A stretch of 64,000 bases of DNA from Acidobacteriaceae bacterium (GCA_021323655.1 JAJPKO010000037.1:62001-126000); one strand, 5' to 3'; shown: positions 53,195 to 63,129, numbered from the stretch's first letter. The notes: a model not told the origin generated them from the sequence alone. A program made the numbers and translations.

Positions 53195-54787
53195 GTGCCC
53201 GACCAGCAGATTGACTACCATAACTGGAAGCCGAAGCATAACCCCTGGCTGGTTGCGCTCACGGTCACCATCGCCACCTTTATGGAGGTGCTCGACACCT
53301 CCATTGCCAACGTGGCATTGCCGCACATGGCCGGTTCGCTCGGTGCCAGCGAGGAAGAAGCCACCTGGGTGCTCACCAGTTATCTTGTCTCCAGTGCCGT
53401 CGTGCTGCCCATCTCCGGCTGGCTGGCCACACGTTTCGGACGCAAGCGCTTTTACATGGCCTGCGTCACAGTTTTTACCATCTGCTCCTTTCTTTGCGGA
53501 ATCGCGCCAACCCTACCGCTGTTGATTCTGGCCCGCGTCCTGCAAGGTGCCGGCGGCGGCGGTCTCGCCCCGAGCGAACAAGCCATCCTCGCCGACACCT
53601 TCCCCGTCAGCAAGCGCGGTCAGGCCTTCGCCGTCTACGGAATGGCTGTCGTCGTGGCACCTGCCATCGGCCCAACGCTGGGCGGATGGATCACCGACAA
53701 CTTCAACTGGCACTGGATCTTCTTCATCAATGTTCCGTTCGGCATCCTCTCGCTCTTTCTCTCACACCGCATGGTCGAAGACCCACCCTACCTCAAAGAG
53801 GAACAGAAGAAGACCAAAGGCGTGGATACCGTCGGCCTGGGACTCATCTGCGTGGGCGTCGGCTGCCTGGAGTTCGTGCTGGATAAGGGTCAGGAAAAAG
53901 ACTGGTTCGGCGACCACATGATTACCGGCTTCTTCATCCTCGCCATCTGCGCGCTCGTGACATTTGTCATCTGGGAGTGGAACCACGAAGACCCCGTAGT
54001 GGACATCAAATTGCTCCGTGTGCGCAATTTTGGCACGGCCATCTTTCTGCAATTCATCCTTGGGATGGTCCTCTTTGGCAGTACCGTGCTCATTCCTCAA
54101 TTCCTACAGGTGCTGATGGGCTACACCGCTGAACGCGCCGGAATGGCGCTCTCTCCTGGCGCCCTCGTCCTCATTCTTATGATGCCCATCGCAGGGCGCC
54201 TTATCAGCAAAATAGACGCTCGCCTGCTCGTCTCGATCGGCTACGCCATTACTGCGCTGGGCCTCTACAACCTTACGCGTCTGGATCTTGAAACCAGCTT
54301 CGGCACCATCGTGCTGTGGCGTATGCTTCAGGTCTGCGGACTCGCCTTCGTTTTCATCCCCATCAGCACGCTCAATTACGTGGGTGTGCCCTTCAACAAG
54401 AACAACCAGATTTCCAGCTTCTCGAACTTCGCCCGCAACATCGGCGGCAGCGTCGGCACGGCGCTTCTGACTACGTTCCTCCAGCGCAATGCGCAGGCCC
54501 ACCAGGCCACACTCAGCGCCAATGTAATTTCAGGAAGCGCCCGCTATATGAACTTCATTGAAGCCACAAAACAGGCGCTGGTACGTTTAGGCCAAAGCCC
54601 CGATCAGGCATCGCAGACCGCCATCGGGCATGCCTACCAGATGCTGGTCCAGCAGTCCTCCATGCTCAGCTACGTTAATGCCTTCTGGGGACTCAGCATC
54701 ATCATCGCCTGCCTGGTGCCGCTGCCCTTCATCATGCGCAAACCGCCAAAGATGAGCAAAGCAGCCGGCGAGGCAATGGGCCATTAA
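53195..54787 (+). CDS. DHA2-family (EmrB/QacA-type) drug exporter
   Basis: A 530-residue major facilitator with 14 predicted membrane segments. Family blocks: FMEVLDTSIANVALPHMAGS, LVSSAVVLPISGWLATRFGRKR (motif A), and GPTLGGWITDNFNWHWIFFINVPFG (motif C region). It should expel hydrophobic toxicants using the proton gradient. The GTG at 53195 (PDQQIDYHNWKP) has a GAGACGG-like site upstream. No EmrA-type adaptor or TolC gene is adjacent, so its outer-membrane link, if any, is encoded elsewhere. Confidence 0.92.
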   Translation: MPDQQIDYHNWKPKHNPWLVALTVTIATFMEVLDTSIANVALPHMAGSLGASEEEATWVLTSYLVSSAVVLPISGWLATRFGRKRFYMACVTVFTICSFLCGIAPTLPLLILARVLQGAGGGGLAPSEQAILADTFPVSKRGQAFAVYGMAVVVAPAIGPTLGGWITDNFNWHWIFFINVPFGILSLFLSHRMVEDPPYLKEEQKKTKGVDTVGLGLICVGVGCLEFVLDKGQEKDWFGDHMITGFFILAICALVTFVIWEWNHEDPVVDIKLLRVRNFGTAIFLQFILGMVLFGSTVLIPQFLQVLMGYTAERAGMALSPGALVLILMMPIAGRLISKIDARLLVSIGYAITALGLYNLTRLDLETSFGTIVLWRMLQVCGLAFVFIPISTLNYVGVPFNKNNQISSFSNFARNIGGSVGTALLTTFLQRNAQAHQATLSANVISGSARYMNFIEATKQALVRLGQSPDQASQTAIGHAYQMLVQQSSMLSYVNAFWGLSIIIACLVPLPFIMRKPPKMSKAAGEAMGH

Positions 54788-54811
54788 GTACCATGAAGGG
54801 TTGAGGCATAC

Positions 54812-56800
54812 ATGGATTTCCAACTGGTAAGCGACTACAAACCGCGTGGCGACCAGGGCCGCGCCATTGACGAGCTTGTCTCAGGCATCCACTCCGGCGA
54901 AAAACATCAGGTGCTGCTCGGCGTCACCGGCTCCGGCAAGACTTTCACCATGGCCAAGGTCATAGAAGAGCTCAACCGTCCCGCGCTCGTGCTTGCTCAC
55001 AACAAAACACTCGCAGCGCAGCTCTATCACGAGTTCAAACGGTTCTTTCCGCACAATGCGGTCGAGTATTTCGTCTCTTACTACGACTACTATCAGCCAG
55101 AAGCCTACATTCCTTCCGGCGACCTCTACATTGAAAAAGAAGCCACCATCAATGAAGAGCTGGATAAGCTGCGCCTCTCCGCCACCCGCTCTCTCTTCGA
55201 GCGCCGCGATGTAGTCATTGTTTCTTCTGTCTCCTGCATCTACGGCCTCGGGGACCCGGACGCTTACTATGGAATGCTCCTGCTGCTTGAAAAGGGCCAG
55301 CGCGTCCGCCGCGAAGACATCACGCGCAAGCTGGTAGAAACCCTCTACGAACGTAACGACGCCGACTTCCGCCGCGGGACCTTTCGCGTGCGTGGCGACG
55401 TCATCGAGGTCTTCCCTACTTATGATGAAAACGCCTACCGCATTGAGCTCTTCGGTGACGAGGTGGACTCGCTCTCGCAGATTGACCCGCTCTTCGGCAC
55501 CGTCAAGCAGAAGTACGCGCGCCTGCCCATCTATCCCAAGAGCCACTACGTCGTGCAACCGCACAAGCGGCAGGCCGCCATTGATTCCATCCTCGACGAA
55601 CTGGCCTGGTGGGAGAAGGAACTCGAGTCACAAGGCCGTCTGGTCGAAGCGCAGCGTGTACATCAGCGCACACGCTTCGATCTCGAAATGATCAAGTCTG
55701 TCGGTTATTGCCACGGCATTGAAAACTACTCACGCCATTTTTCTGGGCGACTCCCCGGCGAGCCACCACCGACCCTGCTCGATTATTTCCCCCGCGACTA
55801 CCTCATCTTTATTGATGAATCCCATGCCACTATCCCGCAACTCCACGGCATGTGGCACGGCGACCGCTCGCGCAAGCAGAACCTCGTAGATTACGGTTTC
55901 CGCCTGCCCTCAGCCATGGACAACCGTCCGCTGCGCTTTGAGGAATTTGAGGCCCGCACCAACCAGTTGGTCTATGTCTCGGCCACGCCGGGGCCATATG
56001 AGCTGACAAAATCATCCGGCGTCGTCATCGAGCAGATCATCCGCCCCACCGGCCTGATTGATCCTGAGGTAGAAATACGCCCTGTGCGCGGACAGATTGA
56101 CGACCTTCTTGCTGAAATCCGCGACCGTACCAAAAAGAACGAGCGCGTCCTCGTCACGACCCTGACCAAGCGCATGGCAGAAGACCTGGCCGGATACTAC
56201 ACCGAGGTCGGCGTGCGCTGCCGGTACATGCACTCTGAAATCGAGACCCTCGAGCGCGTGCGCCTGCTGCGGGACCTGCGCAAAGGCGAATACGACGTGC
56301 TCATCGGCATCAACTTGCTCCGTGAAGGCCTCGACCTGCCCGAAGTCTCACTCGTCGCCATCCTCGACGCCGACAAAGAAGGCTTCCTGCGCTCTGCCGG
56401 CTCGCTCATCCAGACCATCGGACGCGCCGCACGTCACGTAAACGGCAGGGCCATTCTCTACGCCGATCATGTCACCGATTCCATGCGTCAGGCCATGGAT
56501 GAAACCTCTCGGCGGCGCGAAATCCAGCGCGCCTACAACGAAGAGCACGGCATCACGCCCACTTCGGTCATTCGCGCAGCCGATATGTCTCTCGCAAAGA
56601 TTCTCAAAGCCGATTACGCCGACCTAACCGAAGAGACCGACGAAATGCCCGACTTCAAATCGCAGGAAGATCTCGACGTCTACATTCTGAAGCTCGAAAA
56701 CGAGATGCGCGAAGCTGCAAAAGTCTTCGAGTTTGAAAAAGCAGCAAAACTGCGCGATACCGTAAAAGAACTGCGAACAAAGGAGTTTCTGTTCAGCTGA
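54812..56800 (+). CDS. uvrB: Excinuclease ABC subunit B
   Basis: A 662-residue UvrB with Walker A GVTGSGKT (residues 37-44), the beta-hairpin region [12 protein letters not shown] (about 92-103), DEAD-like DESH, helicase motifs SATPG and [12 protein letters not shown], and the C-terminal UVR (UvrC-binding) domain (about 620-655). It verifies damage and loads UvrC in nucleotide excision repair. Start ATG 54812 lies 24 bases after the exporter gene; I see no LexA-type box there. Confidence 0.97.
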   Translation: MDFQLVSDYKPRGDQGRAIDELVSGIHSGEKHQVLLGVTGSGKTFTMAKVIEELNRPALVLAHNKTLAAQLYHEFKRFFPHNAVEYFVSYYDYYQPEAYIPSGDLYIEKEATINEELDKLRLSATRSLFERRDVVIVSSVSCIYGLGDPDAYYGMLLLLEKGQRVRREDITRKLVETLYERNDADFRRGTFRVRGDVIEVFPTYDENAYRIELFGDEVDSLSQIDPLFGTVKQKYARLPIYPKSHYVVQPHKRQAAIDSILDELAWWEKELESQGRLVEAQRVHQRTRFDLEMIKSVGYCHGIENYSRHFSGRLPGEPPPTLLDYFPRDYLIFIDESHATIPQLHGMWHGDRSRKQNLVDYGFRLPSAMDNRPLRFEEFEARTNQLVYVSATPGPYELTKSSGVVIEQIIRPTGLIDPEVEIRPVRGQIDDLLAEIRDRTKKNERVLVTTLTKRMAEDLAGYYTEVGVRCRYMHSEIETLERVRLLRDLRKGEYDVLIGINLLREGLDLPEVSLVAILDADKEGFLRSAGSLIQTIGRAARHVNGRAILYADHVTDSMRQAMDETSRRREIQRAYNEEHGITPTSVIRAADMSLAKILKADYADLTEETDEMPDFKSQEDLDVYILKLENEMREAAKVFEFEKAAKLRDTVKELRTKEFLFS

Positions 56801-56821
56801 CCAACATAATCATCCAGGTGC

Positions 56822-56844
56822 CCCACATCTTGAAAAGAGGTGGG
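56822..56844. repeat. Hairpin repeat between uvrB and ccmF
   Basis: CCCACATCTT (56822-56831) and AAGAGGTGGG (56835-56844) pair at 9 of 10 positions with a GAA loop, set in the context GGTGCCCCA...TGGGCTTC. It starts about 20 bases after uvrB and has the same loop and border as the hairpin after nadE. Confidence 0.55.
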
Positions 56845-56979
56845 CTTCGCAGGATTTTCAAACCAACCCTGGCACCTATCCAAAACACCTCCACCCAAAG
56901 ATGGATTTTTCACTTCCTCCCACCCCGGATTGCCGCTGCAGCATTCGTGGTGCGAAAATGAAGTGTTCTCCTTACAACC

Positions 56980-59034
56980 ATGCCCACCCTTGGTAGTTTC
57001 GCCCTTCTACTCGCCCTTGCCCTGAGCGGATACAACCTCGTCGCAGGCGCTATCGCCCTCCGCCAACTGGCCACCGGCGCTCGCGGACGCGTTTCGCCCG
57101 AACGGCTGGCCGAAACTGCGCGGCGTGCCGGAATCGGCAGCTTCATCGCCGTAACCGCCGCTGCCTTTGCCCTGGTCTGGGCAGCCTTTACCAACGACTT
57201 TTCCGTCGCCTATATCCTGCACCACTCCAACCGCGCACTACCCACGTCCTATAAATTCGCCGCGCTTTGGTCTGGTCAGGAAGGCTCGCTGCTGCTCTGG
57301 GCCTGGCTGTTGACAGGTTACGGTTTCCTCCTGCGCCTCCGGCACAAAGTAGACGTAAAGCTGACCGCCTACGCCTCCACCATCCTTGCCGGAATCCAGG
57401 TCTTCTTTCTTTTGCTGCTGAATTTCGCGGCGCCGCCGTTCTCGCTCGTCAGCGGCACCATCCCGCAGGACGGCTTCGGCCTCAACCCGCTGTTGCAGTA
57501 TCCCGAGATGGTCATCCACCCCCCGATGCTCTATCTCGGGTACTTCGGCTTCAGCGTGCCTTTCGCCTTTGCCCTCGGCGCATTGATGATGCGCTACCCC
57601 GGCGAAAAATGGATCCACATCACCCGCCGCTGGACCATGGTTACATGGCTCTTTTTGACCTGCGGCATCTTCCTCGGCGCACACTGGGCCTACTCCGTCC
57701 TGGGATGGGGCGGCTACTGGGGTTGGGATCCGGTCGAAAATGCCTCGCTGATGCCATGGCTCACCGGGACCGCGTTTCTGCACTCCGTCATGATGCAGGA
57801 AAAGCGCGGCATGATGAAGCACTGGAACGTCTGGCTCATCTTTTCAACTTTCGCGCTTTCCATTCTCGGCACTCTGCTCACGCGCTCCGGACTCGTCAGC
57901 TCAGTCCACGCCTTCGCGCAGTCCTCTATCGGCTCGTGGTTCTGGGCCTTCCTCGTCATCGTGCTCGCTGTCTGCCTGTTTACTTACGTCCTGCAACGCG
58001 ACCATCTCAAGAGCGAGCACAAGCTCGAATCGCTCGTCTCGCGCGAATCCAGCTTTCTCTTCAACAATCTCGTCCTCCTCGCGGCCTGCTTCACCATCCT
58101 CTGGGGAACGCTCTTCCCTGTCATCTCCGAGTATGTGCAGGGAAACAAAGTCACCGTAGGGCCGCCGTTCTATAACCGTGTCGCTGTTCCCATTGGTCTG
58201 TTCCTGCTCTTCCTTACCGGAATCGGCCCACTGCTGGCATGGCGCAGTTCTTCCTTCAAAAGCATCCGGAAAAACTTCATCCTGCCCGTCGTCGCCGCAT
58301 TTGTAACTGCGATTGTTCTTATCGCTACCGGCATGCGCCCCTGGCAGGATTCCGGCGCTTTCTACTCGCTGGTCGCCTGGTCACTGGCCGCCATGGTTAC
58401 AGTGGCCGTCGGCTCTGAGTTTCTGCGCGGCGCACGTGTTATCCAGCGCCATACCGGACAAAACCTGTTCGCCTCCACCATCCAGCTCACCCGCCGCAAC
58501 ACGCGCCGCTATGGTGGATACATCGTCCACTTTGGCGTGGTCGTCATCTTCATCGGGCTCGCCGGCTCGGCCTTCAACCAGAGCAAGGAGCAGGAGCTGA
58601 ACTACAAGCAAAGCATGACCATGGGGCCGTATCGCATCGAATGCCTCGATTACTCACAGGACTCGAACCCCAACTACGACACCGAGTATGCTCTGCTCGA
58701 CGTCTACCGCAGTGGCAAAAAGATCACGCAGCTTGCTCCCGAAAAGCGCTTTTATCAGGCCAGCCAGACCACCTCAACCATCGTCGCCAACCACTCCACG
58801 CTTGCATGGGACCTCTACGTTATCTACGCAGGTAAAGACCCGGACAACGGCCAGCCCATCATCAAGGTCTTCCTGAACCCGCTGGTCGCCTGGATATGGA
58901 TTGGCGTTATCATCGTGGTCCTTGGCACTTTCGTCGCGCTCATTCCCAATATGTCCGCAGCACTCGCCGCCAGCCGCAGCCGCGTGCAAGTGGCGGAGGC
59001 ACCCGTGCTCGCTGCAACCAAAGGTGGCAACTGA
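56980..59034 (+). CDS. ccmF: Cytochrome c maturation heme lyase CcmF
   Basis: A 684-residue membrane protein with about 15 segments and the tryptophan-rich heme-handling motif GWGGYWGWDPVENASLMPWL (about residues 244-263), plus His residues in the PEMVIHPPMLY region. CcmF transfers heme to apocytochrome c in the system I pathway. It is followed with a one-base overlap by ccmH. The rest of the system I genes are not in the window. Confidence 0.93.
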   Translation: MPTLGSFALLLALALSGYNLVAGAIALRQLATGARGRVSPERLAETARRAGIGSFIAVTAAAFALVWAAFTNDFSVAYILHHSNRALPTSYKFAALWSGQEGSLLLWAWLLTGYGFLLRLRHKVDVKLTAYASTILAGIQVFFLLLLNFAAPPFSLVSGTIPQDGFGLNPLLQYPEMVIHPPMLYLGYFGFSVPFAFALGALMMRYPGEKWIHITRRWTMVTWLFLTCGIFLGAHWAYSVLGWGGYWGWDPVENASLMPWLTGTAFLHSVMMQEKRGMMKHWNVWLIFSTFALSILGTLLTRSGLVSSVHAFAQSSIGSWFWAFLVIVLAVCLFTYVLQRDHLKSEHKLESLVSRESSFLFNNLVLLAACFTILWGTLFPVISEYVQGNKVTVGPPFYNRVAVPIGLFLLFLTGIGPLLAWRSSSFKSIRKNFILPVVAAFVTAIVLIATGMRPWQDSGAFYSLVAWSLAAMVTVAVGSEFLRGARVIQRHTGQNLFASTIQLTRRNTRRYGGYIVHFGVVVIFIGLAGSAFNQSKEQELNYKQSMTMGPYRIECLDYSQDSNPNYDTEYALLDVYRSGKKITQLAPEKRFYQASQTTSTIVANHSTLAWDLYVIYAGKDPDNGQPIIKVFLNPLVAWIWIGVIIVVLGTFVALIPNMSAALAASRSRVQVAEAPVLAATKGGN

Positions 59035-59495
59035 TGCGGCGCGCTCGAATCTCGCAAATCGGACTTCTCACCTTGCTGCTCGTCTTCACGCTCGGCTCGG
59101 CCGACACCGGTGTCCGCTACAACGACCTAAGCCATAAAATGATGTGCGCCTGCGGCTGCGGACAGGTCCTCGGCGAATGCAATCACCTCGGCTGCCCCGA
59201 CTCCGAGCAGATGCTGCACGAATTGCGCACCGACATCAGCAAAGGTCAGAGCGACACCGCAATTCTTGAAGCATTCCAGGCCAAATACGGCCCGACCATC
59301 CTCGCCGCGCCTATGCTTACCAAATTTAATATCGTCGCCTGGGTCGTGCCTCCAGTTGTACTTCTGCTCGGCATCTTCGGTACCTTCGCCCTCGTCCGAA
59401 AATGGAGACTTCGCACCGTCGCAACACCAGCACCTTCCGCCGTCCGCGGTTTCGACCGCATCCGCGACCAGATTCGCAAGGAAACAGAAATATGA
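59034..59495 (+). CDS. ccmH: CcmH-type cytochrome c maturation thiol protein with CxCxC motif
   Basis: A 153-residue protein with an N-terminal signal or anchor (residues 1-24), a CcmH domain, and a C-terminal membrane segment (about residues 102-122). In place of the classical LRCxxC the motif is MMCACGCGQVLGECNHLGC with cysteines C38, C40, C42, C49 and C54, a variant seen in Acidobacteriota and some Deltaproteobacteria. It should reduce or hold apocytochrome thiols for heme attachment. The ATG overlaps the ccmF stop (TGATG), and the stop overlaps the next start (ATGA). Confidence 0.88.
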   Translation: MRRARISQIGLLTLLLVFTLGSADTGVRYNDLSHKMMCACGCGQVLGECNHLGCPDSEQMLHELRTDISKGQSDTAILEAFQAKYGPTILAAPMLTKFNIVAWVVPPVVLLLGIFGTFALVRKWRLRTVATPAPSAVRGFDRIRDQIRKETEI

Positions 59496-59788
59496 GCACC
59501 ATCACCTGCGCATTGCTGCTGATCGGCATCTTCGCCTACGTCTTCTGGCCTGAACACCGCGTGGAAGCCCAGACGCAGAAGACGCGCCTCGATTTTCTGC
59601 GCGAGCGCAAAGACGTTATTTATGACAACCTCCGTGACCTGAATTTCGAATACCGCGCCGGGAAATATCCTGAAGAGGACTACCAGGCCCAACGCGCAGC
59701 CCTCGAAAACGAAGCCGCAGAAACCATCGCTGAAATTGAACTACTGGAAAGGCAAGGACTCACGCATTCGCCCAAATTATCATCCTGA
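59492..59788 (+). CDS. CcmI-like short membrane protein
   Basis: A 98-residue protein with one N-terminal membrane segment (MSTITCALLLIGIFAYVFWP) and a coiled-coil region (DFLRERKDVIYDNLRDLNFEY, then KYPEEDYQAQRAALENEAAE). The pattern equals the N-terminal part of CcmI (CycH) without its TPR domain. It overlaps ccmH by 4 bases. It probably acts as a scaffold for apocytochrome delivery, inferred from context. Confidence 0.75.
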   Translation: MSTITCALLLIGIFAYVFWPEHRVEAQTQKTRLDFLRERKDVIYDNLRDLNFEYRAGKYPEEDYQAQRAALENEAAETIAEIELLERQGLTHSPKLSS

Positions 59789-59797
59789 GCGTCGGGT

Positions 59798-59826
59798 CCC
59801 GAAACGCGCTATTTTCGCGTTCCGGG
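59798..59826. repeat. Hairpin after the CcmI-like gene
   Basis: CCCGAAACGCG (59798-59808) and CGCGTTCCGGG (59816-59826) pair at 10 of 11 positions around CTATTTT, 10 bases after the stop codon. Flanks (GGGTCCC, GGGAAGCC) are like the other hairpin repeats of the window. Confidence 0.55.
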
Positions 59827-59876
59827 GTGGGAAGCCAGGGTCTGCTTTTGTATAGACTGTCACTGAACCGGGTACC

Positions 59877-59900
59877 CCATCCTTTGCGCAACAAGGATGG
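59877..59900. repeat. Hairpin just before the carboxypeptidase-regulatory gene
   Basis: CCATCCTT (59877-59884) and AAGGATGG (59893-59900) form a perfect 8-bp stem around TGCGCAAC in the context GGGTACCCCA...TGGAGGC. Second of two hairpins in the 135-base gap; it lies close to the next ribosome site and could affect its use. Confidence 0.5.
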
Positions 59901-59923
59901 AGGCGGAAACAGAATCAACCAAC

Positions 59924-61150
59924 ATGACGAAATTATCGACAAAGTTCATCTCGCGCCTTATCGCACTCACACTCCTTGCCCCCCTCAGTGCATGGGCGGT
60001 AACTGTAACCGGAACAGTTACAAACAAGACCACCAACAAGCCTGCCGCTGGAGACGACGTGGTCCTCATCGCCTTCGCGCAAGGCATGCAGGAGGCCGCC
60101 CGCACCAAAACCGACGCCCGCGGCCACTATTCCATCGAGGTGCCCGACAATGGAATGCACCTCATCCGAGTGGACCACCAGAAGGCCGCCTACTTCCAGC
60201 CGCTCCGCCCGGAAATGACCACCGCCGATGTAGACGTCTATGATGTGCTACCAAAGGTCGAAGGTGTCACCACTGAGGCCGACGTCATCCGCATTGAAAC
60301 CGACCAGCAGGGCCTCCACGTAGTTGAAAACTACTTCGTCAAAAATGATTCTGACCCGCCAAAGACGCAATTCGGCCCTCGCGCGTATGAAATCTATCTG
60401 CCGCCTGACGCCCGCATTGAAGGCTCCGCAGCCATGGGCCCTGGAGGAATGCCCGTCTCTTCCTCGCCTGTACCAACAGAAGAAAAGGGCTACTACACCT
60501 TCGTCTTCCCTGTCCGCCCCGGCGAAACCCGCTTTCAGGTCAGCTATCATCTGCCCTATTCAGGCAGCTTCTCCTTCACTCCTAAGGTTTCTCTGCCCAC
60601 CCAGAATGTCGCCGTCATGCTGCCCAAGAGCATGAAGTTCTCTGCCGGCGGTACCGTGTCGTTTCAACCCATCAATGAGGACGTAACCGCCCAGACCTTC
60701 CTTGCCCGCAACGTCTCTCCCTCACAGGCCATGGCCTTTACCGTCTCGGGAACCGGCTCAATGCCGCGCGACTCGCAGGCCCAGGGAGACCAGCAGCAAG
60801 GCGAACAGCCCTCCGCTGCGAACGATACGCGTCCCGGCGGCGGCCTCGGCACTCCCATTGACACCCCCGACCCGCTCAACAAATACAAGTGGTGGATCCT
60901 CAGCGGACTCGCCCTCGTACTCGCCATTGCAGCCGCATTTCTGCTTCGTGGCAAGCCGGAGGCAGCAGTGGCCACATCATCTTCCCCTGCGCCAGCGATG
61001 CCCGTGCAGGGCGACCTCCTCGCCACCCTGAAGGAAGAGCTCTTTGCGCTAGAAACTGAGCGTCTGGAAGGCAAACTGACCGAATACGAATACACCGAAC
61101 AAAAGTCCGCGCTCGAAACAGTCCTTCGGCGCGCACTCTCACGGCAATAA
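59924..61150 (+). CDS. Membrane protein with carboxypeptidase-regulatory-like domain, linked to cytochrome c maturation genes
   Basis: A 408-residue protein with a signal peptide (about 1-26, ending SAWA), a carboxypeptidase-regulatory beta-sandwich (VTGTVTNKTTNKPAAGDDVVLI onwards), a beta-rich middle domain to about residue 270, a Gln/Gly/Pro-rich linker, one membrane segment (WWILSGLALVLAIAAAFLL, about 317-335) and a cytoplasmic helix resembling the CcmI-like protein (LEGKLTEYEYTEQKSALE). It follows the ccm genes by 135 bases, with the start at 59924 chosen because the leader begins there; 59897 is also possible. Function is not known. Confidence 0.75.
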   Translation: MTKLSTKFISRLIALTLLAPLSAWAVTVTGTVTNKTTNKPAAGDDVVLIAFAQGMQEAARTKTDARGHYSIEVPDNGMHLIRVDHQKAAYFQPLRPEMTTADVDVYDVLPKVEGVTTEADVIRIETDQQGLHVVENYFVKNDSDPPKTQFGPRAYEIYLPPDARIEGSAAMGPGGMPVSSSPVPTEEKGYYTFVFPVRPGETRFQVSYHLPYSGSFSFTPKVSLPTQNVAVMLPKSMKFSAGGTVSFQPINEDVTAQTFLARNVSPSQAMAFTVSGTGSMPRDSQAQGDQQQGEQPSAANDTRPGGGLGTPIDTPDPLNKYKWWILSGLALVLAIAAAFLLRGKPEAAVATSSSPAPAMPVQGDLLATLKEELFALETERLEGKLTEYEYTEQKSALETVLRRALSRQ

Positions 61151-61234
61151 CAACTGCTCGGGCAGGCAACGTCCTGCCTTTACCCCACATCAACCTCTCG
61201 ACAAAATCGCCTTTCTTATGGTCTAGTGGCGTGC

Positions 61235-62290
61235 ATGAAAGCTTTCAGCGCTGCTGCTCTTGGATTTCTCTGCGCCATTGTCAGCCAGGCCCAGACCGTA
61301 CCCTCGTCTGCGCCGCAGACCAACACCAGCTATATTGACGCGCAGGGCACAGCGCACATCACGCGTGTCGTTCCCGTCCCACAGACCGTCAGCCCGGGAG
61401 CGCAAAAGTTCCTCGCTCGCCCAACTCCTGATGTCCCCGAGTCCCTCTCCGTTGCGCAGCAACGCGCCATGATAGATGCGTGGCAGGCAAAGGCTGGTGA
61501 CGCGTATCGCCAGGTCTACCCGGCTTCCATCGCCAGTGGCACCATGGGCGGAGTTCCCGTGCGCATCATCACCCCGCCCGTCATCGGGGCAGGAAAGGGC
61601 GACCGCGTTCTGCTGAATCTGCACGGCGGCGGCTTTATGGTGGACTCTGGCTCGCTGACAGAAACCATCCCCATCGCGAACATCGCCCAGACAAAGGTCG
61701 TGGCAGCCTTGTACCGCCTCGCCCCGGAAAATCCATTTCCCGCTGCGGTAGATGACGCGATTGCCGTCTACAAAGAGCTGCTCAAGACATACAAGCCCAA
61801 CCATATTGCCATTTATGGCACTTCGGCAGGCGCCATTCTTACAGCCGAAACAGCCGCAAAGATCAAACAACTCGGCCTGCCTCTGCCCGGAGCGCTCGGC
61901 ATCTTCTCCGGATTAGGCGACTTCAGCAAGCCAGGCGATTCGCAGGCCATCTTCGGCCTGAATGGTCTTTCCGGACACCTTGCCGTCCCCGCGTTGGGCG
62001 TGCAGCTTCCCCAATACGTCGCCAGAACCGATGCGAAAGATCCCATACTTTCTCCGCTATTTTCTGATCTGCGCGGCATGCCGCCCACTCTTTTCGTCAC
62101 CAGCACACGCGACCTTCTACTGAGCGGCACCGTCATCCTCCATCAGGCCTTTCTTAAGGCCGGGGCAGACGCGCAGCTCGTCGTCTTTGAGGGTCTGCCC
62201 CATGCCTTCTGGAACAACGTAGACCTTCCCGAATCACGCGATGCCGATGAGATCATGGCGCACTTCTTCGATACCCACCTGGGAAAATGA
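61235..62290 (+). CDS. Secreted HSL-family alpha/beta-hydrolase (esterase)
   Basis: A 351-residue protein with a signal peptide (MKAFSAAALGFLCAIVSQAQ) and an alpha/beta-hydrolase of the hormone-sensitive-lipase type: oxyanion motif HGGGF, nucleophile GTSAG, Asp in TSTRDLLL and His in GLPHAFW. It should hydrolyse short-chain esters in the periplasm. The start at 61235 is chosen because the leader begins there; ribosome site is weak. Monocistronic. Confidence 0.88.
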   Translation: MKAFSAAALGFLCAIVSQAQTVPSSAPQTNTSYIDAQGTAHITRVVPVPQTVSPGAQKFLARPTPDVPESLSVAQQRAMIDAWQAKAGDAYRQVYPASIASGTMGGVPVRIITPPVIGAGKGDRVLLNLHGGGFMVDSGSLTETIPIANIAQTKVVAALYRLAPENPFPAAVDDAIAVYKELLKTYKPNHIAIYGTSAGAILTAETAAKIKQLGLPLPGALGIFSGLGDFSKPGDSQAIFGLNGLSGHLAVPALGVQLPQYVARTDAKDPILSPLFSDLRGMPPTLFVTSTRDLLLSGTVILHQAFLKAGADAQLVVFEGLPHAFWNNVDLPESRDADEIMAHFFDTHLGK

Positions 62291-62337
62291 CCCTGCTGGA
62301 TATGCACACCGTACCCTGCGATACTTGAATCAGAGCC

Positions 62338-63129
62338 ATGGCGGAAGTTTGTGCGAAGTGTGATGGAATGGGCATGCGTGTCGTCGCCCGCCCCGATGGA
62401 ACCAGTGCTGCTGAACCCTGCGAGTGTCAGCAGGCGCGCCGCGTCGCGCGCCTGCTGGATCGCGCCAAAATTCCCCCCAGATACAAGCACTGCACCTTGC
62501 AAAGTTTCGAGGTCGGCCGCCACTCGCATGAATCTCTGCGCGCCGCATTTATCATGGCCGATAGGTTCGTCACCGCATACCCCCTTGAAACCGATGGCAA
62601 AGGGCTGCTCTTCACAGGCTCCATGGGCGTCGGCAAAACTCATCTTGCCGTCGGCCTGCTGCACGCCCTGATCACCGAACGCGGCGCACGCGGCCTTTTC
62701 TGCGATTACCGCGAGCTGCTCAAGCAGATTCAGGAATCCTACAATCCATCCACCCACATCACCGAGCTTCAGGTGCTCCAGCCCATCTTCGATGCTGAAG
62801 TCCTGCTCATTGACGATCTCGGATACATCAAGCCCACCGAGTGGGTGTGGGACACCGTCGCACTGATTCTCAACGCCCGCTACAACGCCAGACGGACCAC
62901 CCTCATCACTACAAACTACCCTAATCTTCCCGCCGCTGGCGCATCCGGCGGACAGGAATCAACTCCTGCCAGCCGCGAGCGCAGAATGGCAGACTCCGTG
63001 ATGCGCGAAGAATCCCTCGGCGACCGCATTGGCGAACGCATGCGCTCCCGGCTGATGGAAATGTGCGTCGAAATAAGAATGGAAGGAAAAGACCTACGCC
63101 AAACCGTAAAGCGCGCCCGCTTCTCCTGA
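62338..63129 (+). CDS. DnaC/DnaI-like AAA+ ATPase with N-terminal zinc finger
   Basis: A 263-residue protein with an N-terminal zinc-finger-like cysteine set (C5, C8, C28, C30), Walker A GSMGVGKTH (94-102), Walker B EVLLIDDLG (about 153-161) and ITTNYP (sensor I). It resembles helicase loaders (DnaC/DnaI) and the ATPases of IS21-type transposons, but no transposase or dnaB is beside it. Part 205-225 is a Gly/Ser-rich loop. It probably loads the replicative helicase in this lineage; an unlinked mobile origin is less likely. Confidence 0.82.
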   Translation: MAEVCAKCDGMGMRVVARPDGTSAAEPCECQQARRVARLLDRAKIPPRYKHCTLQSFEVGRHSHESLRAAFIMADRFVTAYPLETDGKGLLFTGSMGVGKTHLAVGLLHALITERGARGLFCDYRELLKQIQESYNPSTHITELQVLQPIFDAEVLLIDDLGYIKPTEWVWDTVALILNARYNARRTTLITTNYPNLPAAGASGGQESTPASRERRMADSVMREESLGDRIGERMRSRLMEMCVEIRMEGKDLRQTVKRARFS

